The notes beneath the pieces were generated by a model. It was not told where the DNA came from and searched no databases. It saw nothing but the letters and a program-made list of their open reading frames with translations. Below are positions 53,880 through 64,000 of a DNA stretch of 64,000 bases, piece after piece (positions within the stretch are counted from its first letter, which is position 1; each line of letters starts with the position of its first letter). The DNA comes from Flavobacterium frigidimaris (GTDB taxonomy: Bacteria; Bacteroidota; Bacteroidia; Flavobacteriales; Flavobacteriaceae), in NCBI GenBank assembly GCA_900129595.1, contig FQWG01000002.1:248001-312000 (forward strand). Direction: 5' to 3'. The translations under genes were made by a program, and so were the position numbers.

Positions 53880-54914
53880 ATGAGACGCAAAATAACCCTA
53901 AAACAAATTGCAAAGGAACTTGATGTATCTATTTCAACTGTCTCGAAATCACTCAGAAACAGTTTAGAAATAGGAGAAGAAACACGATTAAAAGTGCAGG
54001 CTTTCGCAAAGTTTTACAACTATAAACCCAACAACATTGCTCTTAGTCTAAAAAACCGGAAAACCAAAAGTATTGGGATTATCATTCCGGAAATTGTACA
54101 TTATTTTTTCTCTACCGTAATCAACGGAATCGAACAGGTTGCGAACGAGAATGGCTATAGTGTTGTGATTTGTTTATCTGATGATTCATTCGATAAAGAA
54201 GTCTTAAATATGGAAATGCTGGCCAACGGAAGCATCGATGGTTTTATCATGTCGCTTTCTAAAGAAACACAATACAAAGGTGATTTTCACCACATTACAG
54301 AAGTCATCAATCAGGGAATGCCGGTTGTCATGTTCGACCGCGTGACCAATGACATTTTATGCGATAAAGTAATTATTGATGATAAAGCTGCCGCTTACGA
54401 AGCCGTTCAGAGTTTGATTGACAATGGCCGAAAAAAGATTGCTCTTGTTACTACTGTTGATTATGTAAGTGTTGGAAAACTAAGAACAGATGGTTACGAA
54501 AAAGCCCTTCTCGATAACGGATTACCTTTTAATGAAGATTTAATCATTAAAATCGAAGACGTAGACACTTGCGAAATAACCATCAGCCAGCTTTTACACG
54601 ACAGGGCTTTTGATGCCGTTTTTGCTGTAAATGAACTTTTTGCCGTAACCATTATCAAAACAGCCAACAAAATGGGACTTAAAGTTCCTGAAGATCTGGC
54701 CGTAATTGCTTTTACAGACGGAATTATCTCTAAATACTCTACGCCAAGTATTACAACCGTAAGCCAAAGTGGTGAAAAAATGGGAAATAAAGCAGCTAAA
54801 ATGCTGATCGAAAGACTCGAAGCAGAACACCGCGATGACGAAGAAGAAGAAAACGAAAATTATACTACCGAAGTGATCGAAACACATCTTATAAAAAGAG
54901 AATCTACTGACTAA
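53880..54914 (+). CDS. LacI-family transcriptional regulator of the maltose locus
   Basis: The 344-residue protein has the LacI helix-turn-helix (ITLKQIAKELDVSISTVSKSLRN, 5-27), the hinge region (KPNNIALSLKNRKTKSIGII) and a periplasmic-binding-protein-like core (ALVTTVDYVSVGKLRTDGYE, AVIAFTDGIISKYSTPSITT). It lies between the divergent halves of the sus locus and probably controls both, with maltose or a related sugar as ligand. The classic Bacteroides sus locus uses SusR, a different regulator type. It has its own terminator. Confidence 0.93.
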   Translation: MRRKITLKQIAKELDVSISTVSKSLRNSLEIGEETRLKVQAFAKFYNYKPNNIALSLKNRKTKSIGIIIPEIVHYFFSTVINGIEQVANENGYSVVICLSDDSFDKEVLNMEMLANGSIDGFIMSLSKETQYKGDFHHITEVINQGMPVVMFDRVTNDILCDKVIIDDKAAAYEAVQSLIDNGRKKIALVTTVDYVSVGKLRTDGYEKALLDNGLPFNEDLIIKIEDVDTCEITISQLLHDRAFDAVFAVNELFAVTIIKTANKMGLKVPEDLAVIAFTDGIISKYSTPSITTVSQSGEKMGNKAAKMLIERLEAEHRDDEEEENENYTTEVIETHLIKRESTD

Positions 54915-54939
54915 TTTTCTTAAAATCAACCTATTCTAC

Positions 54940-54967
54940 AACCATAAATGTTATTTATGGTTTTTTT
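54940..54967 (+). terminator. Intrinsic terminator after the LacI gene
   Basis: CCATAAAT (54942-54949) pairs with ATTTATGG (54953-54960), followed by seven T. It separates the regulator from the catabolic operon. Confidence 0.8.
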
Positions 54968-54972
54968 ATGAT

Positions 54973-55000
54973 TTGAATTAAAAAAATAATTTATACTTTT
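54973..55000 (+). promoter_or_regulatory. Candidate promoter of the maltose catabolic operon
   Basis: TTG (54973-54975) and TACTTTTA (54993-55000) are spaced by 17 bp, a near-consensus pair. The leader to the ATG at 55095 is about 90 bp. Confidence 0.5.
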
Positions 55001-55021
55001 ACGCCTGCTCAAAGCTTTTAC

Positions 55022-55033
55022 TTTTACTTCGAA
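55022..55033. promoter_or_regulatory. Shared 12-mer in the leader of the maltose operon
   Basis: Second copy of TTTTACTTCGAA (the first is at 53695-53706). It lies about 15-25 bp after the expected transcription start, a suitable place for a repressor. Confidence 0.4.
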
Positions 55034-55049
55034 ACCATAAGTAAGTTTT

Positions 55050-55068
55050 GATAAGCAAAGCGCTTATC
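55050..55068. promoter_or_regulatory. Inverted repeat before the maltose permease gene (possible operator)
   Basis: GATAAGC (55050-55056) and GCTTATC (55062-55068) are perfect inverted arms separated by AAAGC. The site lies 26 bp before the permease ATG. It has the size of a dimer binding site, but the spacer lacks the central CG usual for LacI proteins. It could also be a small mRNA hairpin near the ribosome binding region. Confidence 0.4.
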
Positions 55069-55094
55069 GTCTAATTAATTTTTTAATTACGATA

Positions 55095-56450
55095 ATGGAA
55101 AAGCGTAAATTAAGTTTCTGGGAAATTTGGAACATGAGTTTCGGATTCCTGGGAATACAAATGGGATTTGCACTTCAGAATGCAAATGCCAGCAGAATTC
55201 TTCAAATTTTTGGTGCCGACGTTCATGAACTTTCATGGTTCTGGATTATTGCTCCCCTTATGGGATTAATAGTCCAACCCGTTATTGGTCATTACAGTGA
55301 CAAAACCTGGGGACGATTTGGCAGACGAAAACCGTTTTTTCTTGTTGGTGCAATCTTAGCTTCCGTTGGATTAATCTTAATGCCACAAGCTAATATTTTC
55401 ATTTCAGTATTGCCAGCCTTATGGGTTGGAGCCGGAATGCTGATGATCATGGATGCTTCTTTCAACATTGCCATGGAGCCGTTTCGCGCTTTGGTTGGTG
55501 ACAATTTAAGAACAGATCAGCGTACCGCAGGTTTCAGTATTCAAACCTCATTAATTGGTTTTGGTGCCGTAATTGGTTCTGCTTTGCCTTATGTCTTAAC
55601 CAAGTATTTTAATGTTTCAAACAGTACTGTTCCGGGAAGCGTGCCTTTGAATCTGACACTTTCTTTTATCATTGGAGCAGCCGTTTTAATTGGTTCTATT
55701 TTGGTAACCCTTTTTACAACAAAAGAATACTCCCCGGAAGAATTGTCCAATTTTGAAGATCCTCAAAGTGAAGTCGATATCCCTACTGAAGAAAAATCAA
55801 AACTTACAGACATTTTTACAGACTTTGCAAAAATGCCCACAACAATGCGTCAGCTAAGTTGGGTACAGTTTTTCTCCTGGTTCGGATTATTTGGTATGTG
55901 GGTTTTTACAACTCCGGCCATTGCACATCACATTTACGGATTGCCTTTAAGCGATACTTCAAGCCAGCAATATCAGGATGCCGGAGATTGGGTTGGAATT
56001 CTGTTTGGAGTTTACAACTTAGTTTCTGCTATTATCGCACTGTTTTTTCTGCCTTACATCGCTAAAAAAATCGGACGAAAATCAACTCATGCCGTTTCAT
56101 TAATCATTGGCGGAATCGGGTTGATCTCGATTTATTTTATGCCAGATGAAAATTGGGTTGTATTGCCCATGATTTTAATTGGGGTTGCCTGGGCCAGTAT
56201 TCTGGCGATGCCTTATGCCATTCTTGCCGGATCAATTGCTCCTAAAAAAATGGGGGTTTACATGGGGATCTTCAACTTCTTTGTTGTGATTCCGCAAATT
56301 GTAAACGCTCTTATTGGAGGGCCAATTGTAAAATACCTTTATAATGGCGATGCTATTTACGCCTTAATTACAAGCGGAGTCAGCTTTTTAATCGCTGCTC
56401 TTTTAGTCTACAAAGTAAAAGATGTAGACGACACTATTCAAAAATCATAA
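55095..56450 (+). CDS. MFS sugar permease, probable maltose uptake (SLC45/GPH-like)
   Basis: The 451-residue protein has 12 membrane segments and the start MSFGFLGIQMGFALQNANAS, followed by WIIAPLMGLIVQPVIGHYSD and RFGRRKPFFLVGA, as in the SLC45-like maltose/sucrose transporters of Bacteroidota. It should carry maltose across the inner membrane with protons or sodium. It is the first gene of the plus-strand operon with pgmB 18 bp downstream, which supports maltose as substrate. Confidence 0.9.
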   Translation: MEKRKLSFWEIWNMSFGFLGIQMGFALQNANASRILQIFGADVHELSWFWIIAPLMGLIVQPVIGHYSDKTWGRFGRRKPFFLVGAILASVGLILMPQANIFISVLPALWVGAGMLMIMDASFNIAMEPFRALVGDNLRTDQRTAGFSIQTSLIGFGAVIGSALPYVLTKYFNVSNSTVPGSVPLNLTLSFIIGAAVLIGSILVTLFTTKEYSPEELSNFEDPQSEVDIPTEEKSKLTDIFTDFAKMPTTMRQLSWVQFFSWFGLFGMWVFTTPAIAHHIYGLPLSDTSSQQYQDAGDWVGILFGVYNLVSAIIALFFLPYIAKKIGRKSTHAVSLIIGGIGLISIYFMPDENWVVLPMILIGVAWASILAMPYAILAGSIAPKKMGVYMGIFNFFVVIPQIVNALIGGPIVKYLYNGDAIYALITSGVSFLIAALLVYKVKDVDDTIQKS

Positions 56451-56468
56451 ATAAGAATCCCCCTTATA

Positions 56469-57122
56469 ATGAACAAAAAAGCATTCATATTCGATCTTGA
56501 TGGCGTAATCGTTGATACTGCCAAATATCATTTTTTAGCGTGGCAGAAAATCGCCCAATCATTAAATATCAATTTCACACACGAAAACAACGAATTACTA
56601 AAAGGTGTAAGCCGCGTTCGTTCGCTGGATATCATTCTTGAATTAGGAAATGTTCAGGCTTCTCAGGAGGATAAGGACAAATGGCTCATTCAAAAAAATG
56701 AAGATTACTTATCTTATTTAGTTGATATGAACGAAAGTGAGATTCTTCCGGGAGTTTTTAAAACCCTGCAGCTATTAAAAGAAAAAAATCAGGGAATTGC
56801 TTTGGGATCTGCGAGTAAAAATGCCAGACCAATCCTTGAGAAAACAGGAATTATTTCGTATTTCGATGTTATTGTTGACGGAAACGACGTTACCAATGCC
56901 AAACCGGATCCGGAAGTTTTCCTGAAAGCGGCGCAATTATTAAATATTGATCCAAAAAATGCCATTGTATTCGAAGATTCTGTTGCCGGAATCCAGGCAG
57001 CAAACATTGGCGGAATGGTAAGTGTGGGAATTGGAGAGGAAACAATTTTACATGAAGCCGATCATATTTTTAAAGATTTTACAGAAATCGACTCACAGTT
57101 TATCGAGAAACTAATTGGTTAG
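56469..57122 (+). CDS. pgmB: Beta-phosphoglucomutase
   Basis: The 217-residue protein is a HAD-superfamily enzyme of the normal PgmB length. The nucleophile and acid are Asp9 and Asp11 in FDLDGVIVDTAKYHF; the cap has LKGVSRVRSL; the later motifs are LGSASKNA, the Lys in AKPDPEVF and the acidic pair in VFEDSVAGIQAA. It converts beta-glucose-1-phosphate, the product of the neighbouring GH65 phosphorylase, to glucose-6-phosphate. Confidence 0.96.
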   Translation: MNKKAFIFDLDGVIVDTAKYHFLAWQKIAQSLNINFTHENNELLKGVSRVRSLDIILELGNVQASQEDKDKWLIQKNEDYLSYLVDMNESEILPGVFKTLQLLKEKNQGIALGSASKNARPILEKTGIISYFDVIVDGNDVTNAKPDPEVFLKAAQLLNIDPKNAIVFEDSVAGIQAANIGGMVSVGIGEETILHEADHIFKDFTEIDSQFIEKLIG

Positions 57123-57356
57123 TGAAAAATGTGGCAATATGTCAATTTAATAATTAGATAATTCACGCAATCTTGAATTATCTAAGTAAAGAAACCAATT
57201 TTAAAAATAAAATCATCAATTAAAAAGTAAAATAGTACAACAACGAGCAATTAAGAATAGAATAAAATTAGAAGCAGCCAAAGACAAGTAATGATCAAAT
57301 TGGCACATTTTCTAATTGACACATTATCTAATTGCCCAATTATCTAATTTGAACAA
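57123..57356. repeat. Intergenic region with three 16-bp tandem repeats before the GH65 gene
   Basis: The 234-bp gap has no gene. ATTTTCTAATTG (57307), ATTATCTAATTG (57323) and ATTATCTAATTT (57339) recur at exactly 16-bp steps, the last ending 7 bp before the GH65 ATG. An inverted copy, AATTAGATAAT, lies at 57152-57162. The repeats could pair in RNA or bind a protein, but they also resemble AT-rich dispersed repeats of flavobacterial intergenic regions. Confidence 0.6.
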
Positions 57357-59660
57357 ATGAATCAGGATTATATAAAACCAGACAACTGGTCCATCATCGA
57401 AGAAGGATTTGATGCCAGCAGTGTTAAGTCGTCTGAAAGCCTTTTCAGTATCGGAAACGGGGCTATGGGACAACGTGCGAATTTTGAAGAAACCTATTCC
57501 GGTGAAACTTTCCAGGGAAGTTATATCGCAGGAATTTATTATCCGGATAAAACCAAAGTGGGATGGTGGAAAAATGGCTATCCAAAATATTTTGCAAAAG
57601 TATTAAATGCTCCAAACTGGATAGGGATTGACGTTGAAATCAACGAAGAAAATCTTGATTTAAATACTTGCAGCGAAGTCAGAAACTTCCGCAGAGAATT
57701 GAATATGAAAGAAGGATGGTACAATCGTTCTTTTGAAGCTACAATGAAAAACGGAACTGAAATTGCCGTAAACATTCGTCGTTTTCTTTCTTTGGATCTG
57801 GATGAAGTGGGAATCATCAAATTTGAAATTACACCTTTGAACAAAGATGCAAAAATCGTTTACAAACCGTATATCGATGCTGGCGTAACCAATGAAGATG
57901 CCAACTGGGAAGAAAAATTCTGGGAACCTCTTGAAGTTAAAAAAGGAACAAACGAAGCTTTTGTAACCGCGCAGACATTTAAAACGCATTTTAAAGTTAC
58001 GACTTTTATGCACAATACGATTCTGGCAAATGGCGAAAATGTAAATATTTCACCTTCTACAATCGATTCTACTGCTGATAAAGTTCAGTTTACTTACGGA
58101 ACTATTATTGCAAAAGGACAAACCTCATCTATCCAGAAAATTGGAGGTTATACCGTTTCTTTGAACCACGATAACACTTTGGCTGCAGCCGAAAAAGTAA
58201 TTAAAACTGCCCTCAGTTTAGGATACGACACTTTACTTCAAAACCAAATTGATGCCTGGGCAAAAATCTGGGAAATGTCAGATATTACCATTGATGGTGA
58301 TGTAAAAGCACAACAAGGAATCCGTTTTAATATCTTTCAGTTAAACCAGACTTATTTAGGAAAAGATTCTCGTTTGAATATTGGTCCAAAAGGTTTCACC
58401 GGAGAAAAATACGGCGGATCTACTTATTGGGATACTGAAGCTTATTGTATTCCGTTTTATATGGCAACCAAAGATCAGCAGGTTGCACGTAATTTATTGA
58501 CATACCGTTTCAATCAATTGGATAAAGCGATCGAAAATGCCAAAGACAATTTAGGTTTCAAAGATGGAGCAGCTTTGTACCCGATGGTAACCATGAATGG
58601 GGAAGAATGCCATAACGAATGGGAAATCACGCACGAGGAAATTCACAGAAATGGTGCGATTGCTTTTGCAATTTTCAACTACAATCGTTTCACCGGAGAT
58701 TACTCGTATATTCCTGAAAAAGGATTAGAAGTTTTAATTGGTATTGCCCGTTTCTGGCATCAAAGAGCTTCTTTCTCTGCAGCTAAAAATCAGTACGTGA
58801 TTCTTGGCGTTACAGGTCCAAACGAATACGAGAACAACATCAACAATAATTTCTACACCAATTATATTGCAAAATGGTGTATCGATTATACTGAAGAACA
58901 AATCAGGAAAGTAGCTGCAGAATATCCTGCGGATCACAAGCGAATTATAGAAAAAGTAAATCTTGCAGCAGCTGAAATTCAGGCATGGAAAAAAGTAGCT
59001 GACAATATGTACTTCCCAAAATCAGAAGAATTAGGCGTTTATTTGCAACAAGATGGTTTCTTAGATAAAGATTTAGTTCCTGTAAAAGATTTAGACAAAT
59101 CACAACGTCCAATCAACCAGAAATGGTCATGGGATCGCGTTTTACGTTCGCCATACATTAAACAAGCCGACGTTTTACAGTGTTTTTATTTCTTCGAAGA
59201 TCATTTTTCTAAAGAAGAACTAAAACGCAATTTCGAATTCTACGAATCATTTACAGTTCACGAAAGTTCGCTTTCGCCTTGTGTACACTCGATTCAGGCA
59301 GCGCATTTAGATAAAATGGATATGGCATATACTTTTTATTTAAGAACATCACGTCTGGATCTTGATGATTACAACAAAGAAGTTGAGGAAGGTTGTCACA
59401 TTACCTCAATGGCAGGAACATGGATGAGTATCGTGGAAGGTTTTGGCGGAATGAGAGTGAAAAATGATCAATTGCATTTTTCTCCTAAAATTCCAAAAGA
59501 ATGGAAAGGATATTCCTTTAAAATAAACTTTAGAAATCAAATTCTGAAAGTCTCTGTAAATCACAATGAAACCAATTTTACGGTAGATGGTGATCAGGAT
59601 TTAACAATTGTAGTGAATGGAAATCCTATAACTGCAGGTAAACTTGTACAAATTAATTAA
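57357..59660 (+). CDS. GH65 maltose phosphorylase
   Basis: The 767-residue protein has the maltose-phosphorylase architecture: N-terminal beta-sandwich (GNGAMGQRANFEETYSG, SYIAGIYYPDKTKVGWWKNG), a linker and an (alpha/alpha)6 barrel. The general acid is Glu490 in GVTGPNEYENNINNNFYTNY, as in known bacterial maltose phosphorylases, and the phosphate site includes HESSLSPCVHSI. It cleaves maltose with inorganic phosphate to glucose and beta-glucose-1-phosphate. It lacks a signal peptide, so it acts in the cytoplasm. The adjacent permease and pgmB complete the pathway. Trehalose or kojibiose specificity cannot be fully excluded. Confidence 0.92.
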   Translation: MNQDYIKPDNWSIIEEGFDASSVKSSESLFSIGNGAMGQRANFEETYSGETFQGSYIAGIYYPDKTKVGWWKNGYPKYFAKVLNAPNWIGIDVEINEENLDLNTCSEVRNFRRELNMKEGWYNRSFEATMKNGTEIAVNIRRFLSLDLDEVGIIKFEITPLNKDAKIVYKPYIDAGVTNEDANWEEKFWEPLEVKKGTNEAFVTAQTFKTHFKVTTFMHNTILANGENVNISPSTIDSTADKVQFTYGTIIAKGQTSSIQKIGGYTVSLNHDNTLAAAEKVIKTALSLGYDTLLQNQIDAWAKIWEMSDITIDGDVKAQQGIRFNIFQLNQTYLGKDSRLNIGPKGFTGEKYGGSTYWDTEAYCIPFYMATKDQQVARNLLTYRFNQLDKAIENAKDNLGFKDGAALYPMVTMNGEECHNEWEITHEEIHRNGAIAFAIFNYNRFTGDYSYIPEKGLEVLIGIARFWHQRASFSAAKNQYVILGVTGPNEYENNINNNFYTNYIAKWCIDYTEEQIRKVAAEYPADHKRIIEKVNLAAAEIQAWKKVADNMYFPKSEELGVYLQQDGFLDKDLVPVKDLDKSQRPINQKWSWDRVLRSPYIKQADVLQCFYFFEDHFSKEELKRNFEFYESFTVHESSLSPCVHSIQAAHLDKMDMAYTFYLRTSRLDLDDYNKEVEEGCHITSMAGTWMSIVEGFGGMRVKNDQLHFSPKIPKEWKGYSFKINFRNQILKVSVNHNETNFTVDGDQDLTIVVNGNPITAGKLVQIN

Positions 59661-59675
59661 ATTACAATACTCTAA

Positions 59676-61802
<2,127 letters not shown>

Positions 61803-61808
61803 AACTTC

Positions 61809-61848
61809 AAAAGCCAGAGCAATAACTACTATTATCACTCTGGCTTTT
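61809..61848 (+). terminator. Hairpin terminator or attenuator after GH97
   Basis: AAAAGCCAGAG (61809-61819) and CTCTGGCTTTT (61838-61848) form an 11-bp perfect stem with an 18-base loop. The T tract is short (four), so it may only reduce transcription into the two downstream genes. Confidence 0.7.
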
Positions 61849-61859
61849 AATTTATCCGA

Positions 61860-62192
61860 ATGTCCTTTAATAATACTTATTCAAGTCTAATGATTAAATA
61901 CTTATCGATAAGAATTATTGCCTTTATAATTGTACTGATTGTATTATCAGAAATGGCATATTATACTTTACCTAAGCATATTCGAGAAGACGGATATGGT
62001 TTTATTGAGGAAATTGATTCATTCTTTAAAATGAGTCTGGCATTCACCATCATTTCATTACTTTTTGTTTTAAATGAAGCTAATAAGTTTAATAAAAAGA
62101 ACTTTATAATCTTACGAAATTCTGCTCTTGGATTAGCTTGTTTTTTTTCAATTCTAACAATCTCATTCGCGATTTTAAATTATATTTATTAA
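61860..62192 (+). CDS. Small membrane protein inside the sus locus
   Basis: I do not recognise this 110-residue protein. It has three hydrophobic segments (about 13-33 YLSIRIIAFIIVLIVLSEMA, 52-66 MSLAFTIISLLFVLN, 87-109 ALGLACFFSILTISFAILNY) with a charged stretch between them (PKHIREDGYGFIEEID). A second ATG at 61890 would give a 100-residue form. It lies between GH97 and GH13, after a hairpin and 12 bp before the GH13 start. No amylolytic function is visible. Its base composition is a little richer in AT than its neighbours. Confidence 0.65.
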   Translation: MSFNNTYSSLMIKYLSIRIIAFIIVLIVLSEMAYYTLPKHIREDGYGFIEEIDSFFKMSLAFTIISLLFVLNEANKFNKKNFIILRNSALGLACFFSILTISFAILNYIY

Positions 62193-62204
62193 TCCATACA
62201 AATT

Positions 62205-64000
62205 ATGAATACACCTAAAATATCATTTCAGATAAACCATTCATTCTATACCATAATTCTGTTGGCCCTCTTATTTTCTGCTTCCGCGAAAGCGCAAATC
62301 CAGAAAACAGAACCGCCTTTTTGGTACGCAGGAATGAAAAATCCGGAACTACAGATTATGTTCTACGGAAAAAACATTGCACAATATGAAGCTTCGGTTT
62401 CAAATAATGTGGTGATTAAAAATGTTGAGAAAACAGAAAATCCAAATTATCTTTTCGTTACTATTGATACACAAAACCTGAAAGCTTCTGAATTGGTTTT
62501 CTCTTTCAAAACCAAAAACAAAGTCGCTTTTACGCAGAAATATTCGCTTAAAGAAAGAAAAGCAAATTCAGCAAACAGAAAAAGTTACGATGCATCAGAT
62601 ATGATGTATTTGATTATGCCGGATCGTTTTGCTAACGGAAATCCTAAAAATGACAGCAATGCTGCTTTAACAGAAAAAGGAAACCGTCAGGATCCAAGTG
62701 GTCGTCACGGCGGAGATATAGAAGGAATTATCAAAAACCTTGATTATATTTCCTCATTAGGTGCAACTACAATCTGGAACACGCCTTTATTAGAAGACAA
62801 TGACAAACAGCATTCGTATCATACTTACGGACAATCTGATGTTTACAAAATAGATCCTCGTTACGGAACCAATGAAGATTATGTGCGTCTTGCGGCAGAA
62901 ATGCATAAAAAAGACATGAAACTGGTTATGGATTATGTGACCAATCACTGGGGAATTACGCATTGGATGATCAAAGATATGCCAACTAAAACCTGGTTCA
63001 ATCAATTCGAAACTTTTACACAAACGCATCACCGTCGTGAAGTGATTACCGACATCCATGCTTCAAAAATAGATCAGGAAGTTTGTGTCGATGGATGGTT
63101 TGTTCCTTCTATGCCGGATTTAAACCTAAGAAATCCTTTAGTTGCAAAATACTTAACTCAAAACGCGATTTGGTGGATTGAATATGCCGATCTTGACGGC
63201 TTTAGAGTAGATACTTATAATTATTCTGATCAAACAGCTATGGCAAATTGGGCAAAAGCGATCACCAATGAATACCCGAACTTTAATATTGTGGGGGAAA
63301 TCTGGATGCACAATCAGGCAAATTTAGCCTATTGGCAAAAAGACAGTAAAATTGGCGCGATTGAAAATTACAATTCCAATTTACCAAGTGTAATGGACTT
63401 TACGCTTCAAAGTCAGGTTACTTCTGCGTTCAGCGAAGACGAACCAACCTGGGATAACGGAATGATTAAATTCTACAATAATTTTGCAATGGATTTTTTA
63501 TATCCAAACCCCAATAATCTTTTGGTTTTTGCCGAAAATCATGATACCGATCGTATGAATGATAAGTTTAAATACGATTTTAAAAAATACAAACTGGCCA
63601 TGACTTTACTGGCAACCGTTCGCGGAATCCCACAAGTGTATTATGGTTCAGAAATTGGAATGGGCGGTGACAAAAGCAAAGGTGATGCTGATATTCGTCA
63701 GGACTTTCCTGGTGGATGGGCTGGCGATAAAAACAATGCTTTTACTGCAGCAGGAAGAACTGCTGACCAAGCAAAATACTTTGACTTTACCTCAAAATTA
63801 TTCAACTGGAGAAAATCGAATGAAGCAGTTCATTTCGGAAAAATGACACATTATATTCCTGAAAACAACACATATGTTTATTTCAGATATACAGATGCCA
63901 AAACGGTAATGGTAGTTTTCAATAATAACGCTACAGCACAAACCATCAAAACAAATCGTTTCAAAGAAAACATCAAAAACTTTAAATCTGGTAAAGATAT
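62205..64000 (+). CDS. susA: GH13 alpha-amylase/neopullulanase (SusA-like), 3' end outside the window
   Basis: The frame is open from the ATG at 62205 to the window edge (598 residues seen; nearly the full length expected). It has a signal peptide (about 1-30), an N-terminal beta domain (FWYAGMKNPELQIMFYGKNI) as in cyclomaltodextrinase-like GH13 enzymes, and a TIM barrel with all four GH13 regions: MDYVTNHWG (242-250), GFRVDTYNY with nucleophile Asp336, IVGEIW with acid/base Glu365, and AENHDTD with Asp447. It hydrolyses starch fragments outside the cytoplasm. The stop codon is not in the window. Confidence 0.95.
   Translation, partial: MNTPKISFQINHSFYTIILLALLFSASAKAQIQKTEPPFWYAGMKNPELQIMFYGKNIAQYEASVSNNVVIKNVEKTENPNYLFVTIDTQNLKASELVFSFKTKNKVAFTQKYSLKERKANSANRKSYDASDMMYLIMPDRFANGNPKNDSNAALTEKGNRQDPSGRHGGDIEGIIKNLDYISSLGATTIWNTPLLEDNDKQHSYHTYGQSDVYKIDPRYGTNEDYVRLAAEMHKKDMKLVMDYVTNHWGITHWMIKDMPTKTWFNQFETFTQTHHRREVITDIHASKIDQEVCVDGWFVPSMPDLNLRNPLVAKYLTQNAIWWIEYADLDGFRVDTYNYSDQTAMANWAKAITNEYPNFNIVGEIWMHNQANLAYWQKDSKIGAIENYNSNLPSVMDFTLQSQVTSAFSEDEPTWDNGMIKFYNNFAMDFLYPNPNNLLVFAENHDTDRMNDKFKYDFKKYKLAMTLLATVRGIPQVYYGSEIGMGGDKSKGDADIRQDFPGGWAGDKNNAFTAAGRTADQAKYFDFTSKLFNWRKSNEAVHFGKMTHYIPENNTYVYFRYTDAKTVMVVFNNNATAQTIKTNRFKENIKNFKSGKD

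Noticed and set aside
54594..54929. 111-codon minus-strand frame inside the LacI gene
   Set aside because: It is antisense to a fully conserved LacI core and its translation is Phe/Cys-rich without domain features.
57660..58013. 117-codon minus-strand frame inside the GH65 gene
   Set aside because: Antisense shadow of a conserved enzyme.

Overview
This window is a continuous piece of chromosome from a low-GC member of the Bacteroidota, most likely a Flavobacterium or close relative. The evidence is the SusC/SusD/SusE nutrient-uptake system, -7 promoter boxes of the TAnnTTTG type, a short RpoD without region 1.1, a class II HMG-CoA reductase beside a GYDIA-type GHMP kinase, class III CoaX, POT-family peptide transporters, and weak ribosome binding sites. 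I see no integrase, transposase, prophage, CRISPR array or rRNA operon. One tRNA (Phe, GAA) and one cobalamin riboswitch are present. Accessory variation takes the form of local duplications, small orphan proteins and dispersed palindromic repeats.

Layout. 1-0.9 kb: the start of a TonB-dependent receptor gene (it leaves the window on the left) preceded by a HYC_CC_PP-type small secreted protein. 1.1-5.3 kb: a GAF-domain fRMsr-like protein, a MORN/TonB-C fusion, rpsO and pnp. 5.5-9.0 kb: an orphan protein, then a TPR histidine kinase and LytTR response regulator pair, followed by a small membrane protein whose promoter carries a 21-bp-spaced direct repeat, a good candidate LytTR site. 9.1-12.6 kb: a DUF1566/Lcl-like lipoprotein, an ECF sigma factor and a membrane-spanning partner that looks like an anti-sigma/outer-membrane-barrel fusion. 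12.7-14.6 kb: rpoD and rpe. 14.9-20.5 kb: an AraC regulator divergent from a DHA2 drug exporter, a NUC1 nuclease lipoprotein and the Prc/Tsp protease. 20.7-25.5 kb: surE, a small membrane gene, lpxB, an NlpC/P60 lipoprotein and a ComEC-like channel protein. 25.5-34.6 kb: a peptide-use block on the minus strand: DPP IV, three POT transporters, a CGWC thioredoxin-fold protein and two further copies that have lost the CxxC. 34.7-37.1 kb: mevalonate-pathway genes. 37.3-43.5 kb: an envelope-biogenesis block (CoaX, an outer membrane protein, LptC, a small membrane protein, a CNNM/CorC protein, PpiD). 43.6 kb: tRNA-Phe. 43.9-45.7 kb: a DUF5074/beta-propeller-like lipoprotein downstream of a cobalamin riboswitch. 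46.0-47.7 kb: an MHS-family transporter with a small membrane partner. 47.9-64 kb: a complete maltose/starch utilisation locus.

The maltose/starch locus is split into two divergent halves. On the minus strand, susC, susD and susE make the outer-membrane capture and import machine. On the plus strand, a LacI regulator, a sugar permease, beta-phosphoglucomutase, a GH65 maltose phosphorylase, an inverting GH97 alpha-glucosidase, a small membrane protein and a GH13 amylase (running off the right edge) degrade the sugar. The logic is external cleavage by GH13/GH97, inner-membrane uptake of maltose, phosphorolysis by GH65 to glucose and beta-glucose-1-phosphate, and conversion to glucose-6-phosphate by PgmB.

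Most of the window is ordinary core genome. The places most worth a second look are: the duplicated thioredoxin-fold genes, where the duplication carried along the 3' tail of comEC with its terminator hairpin; the putative LytTR operator and its small membrane target; the sigma factor paired with a two-membrane tether protein; the cobalamin-riboswitch-controlled propeller lipoprotein with no BtuB beside it; and a 12-mer shared by the two divergent sus promoters. I found no system that I can call clearly new.
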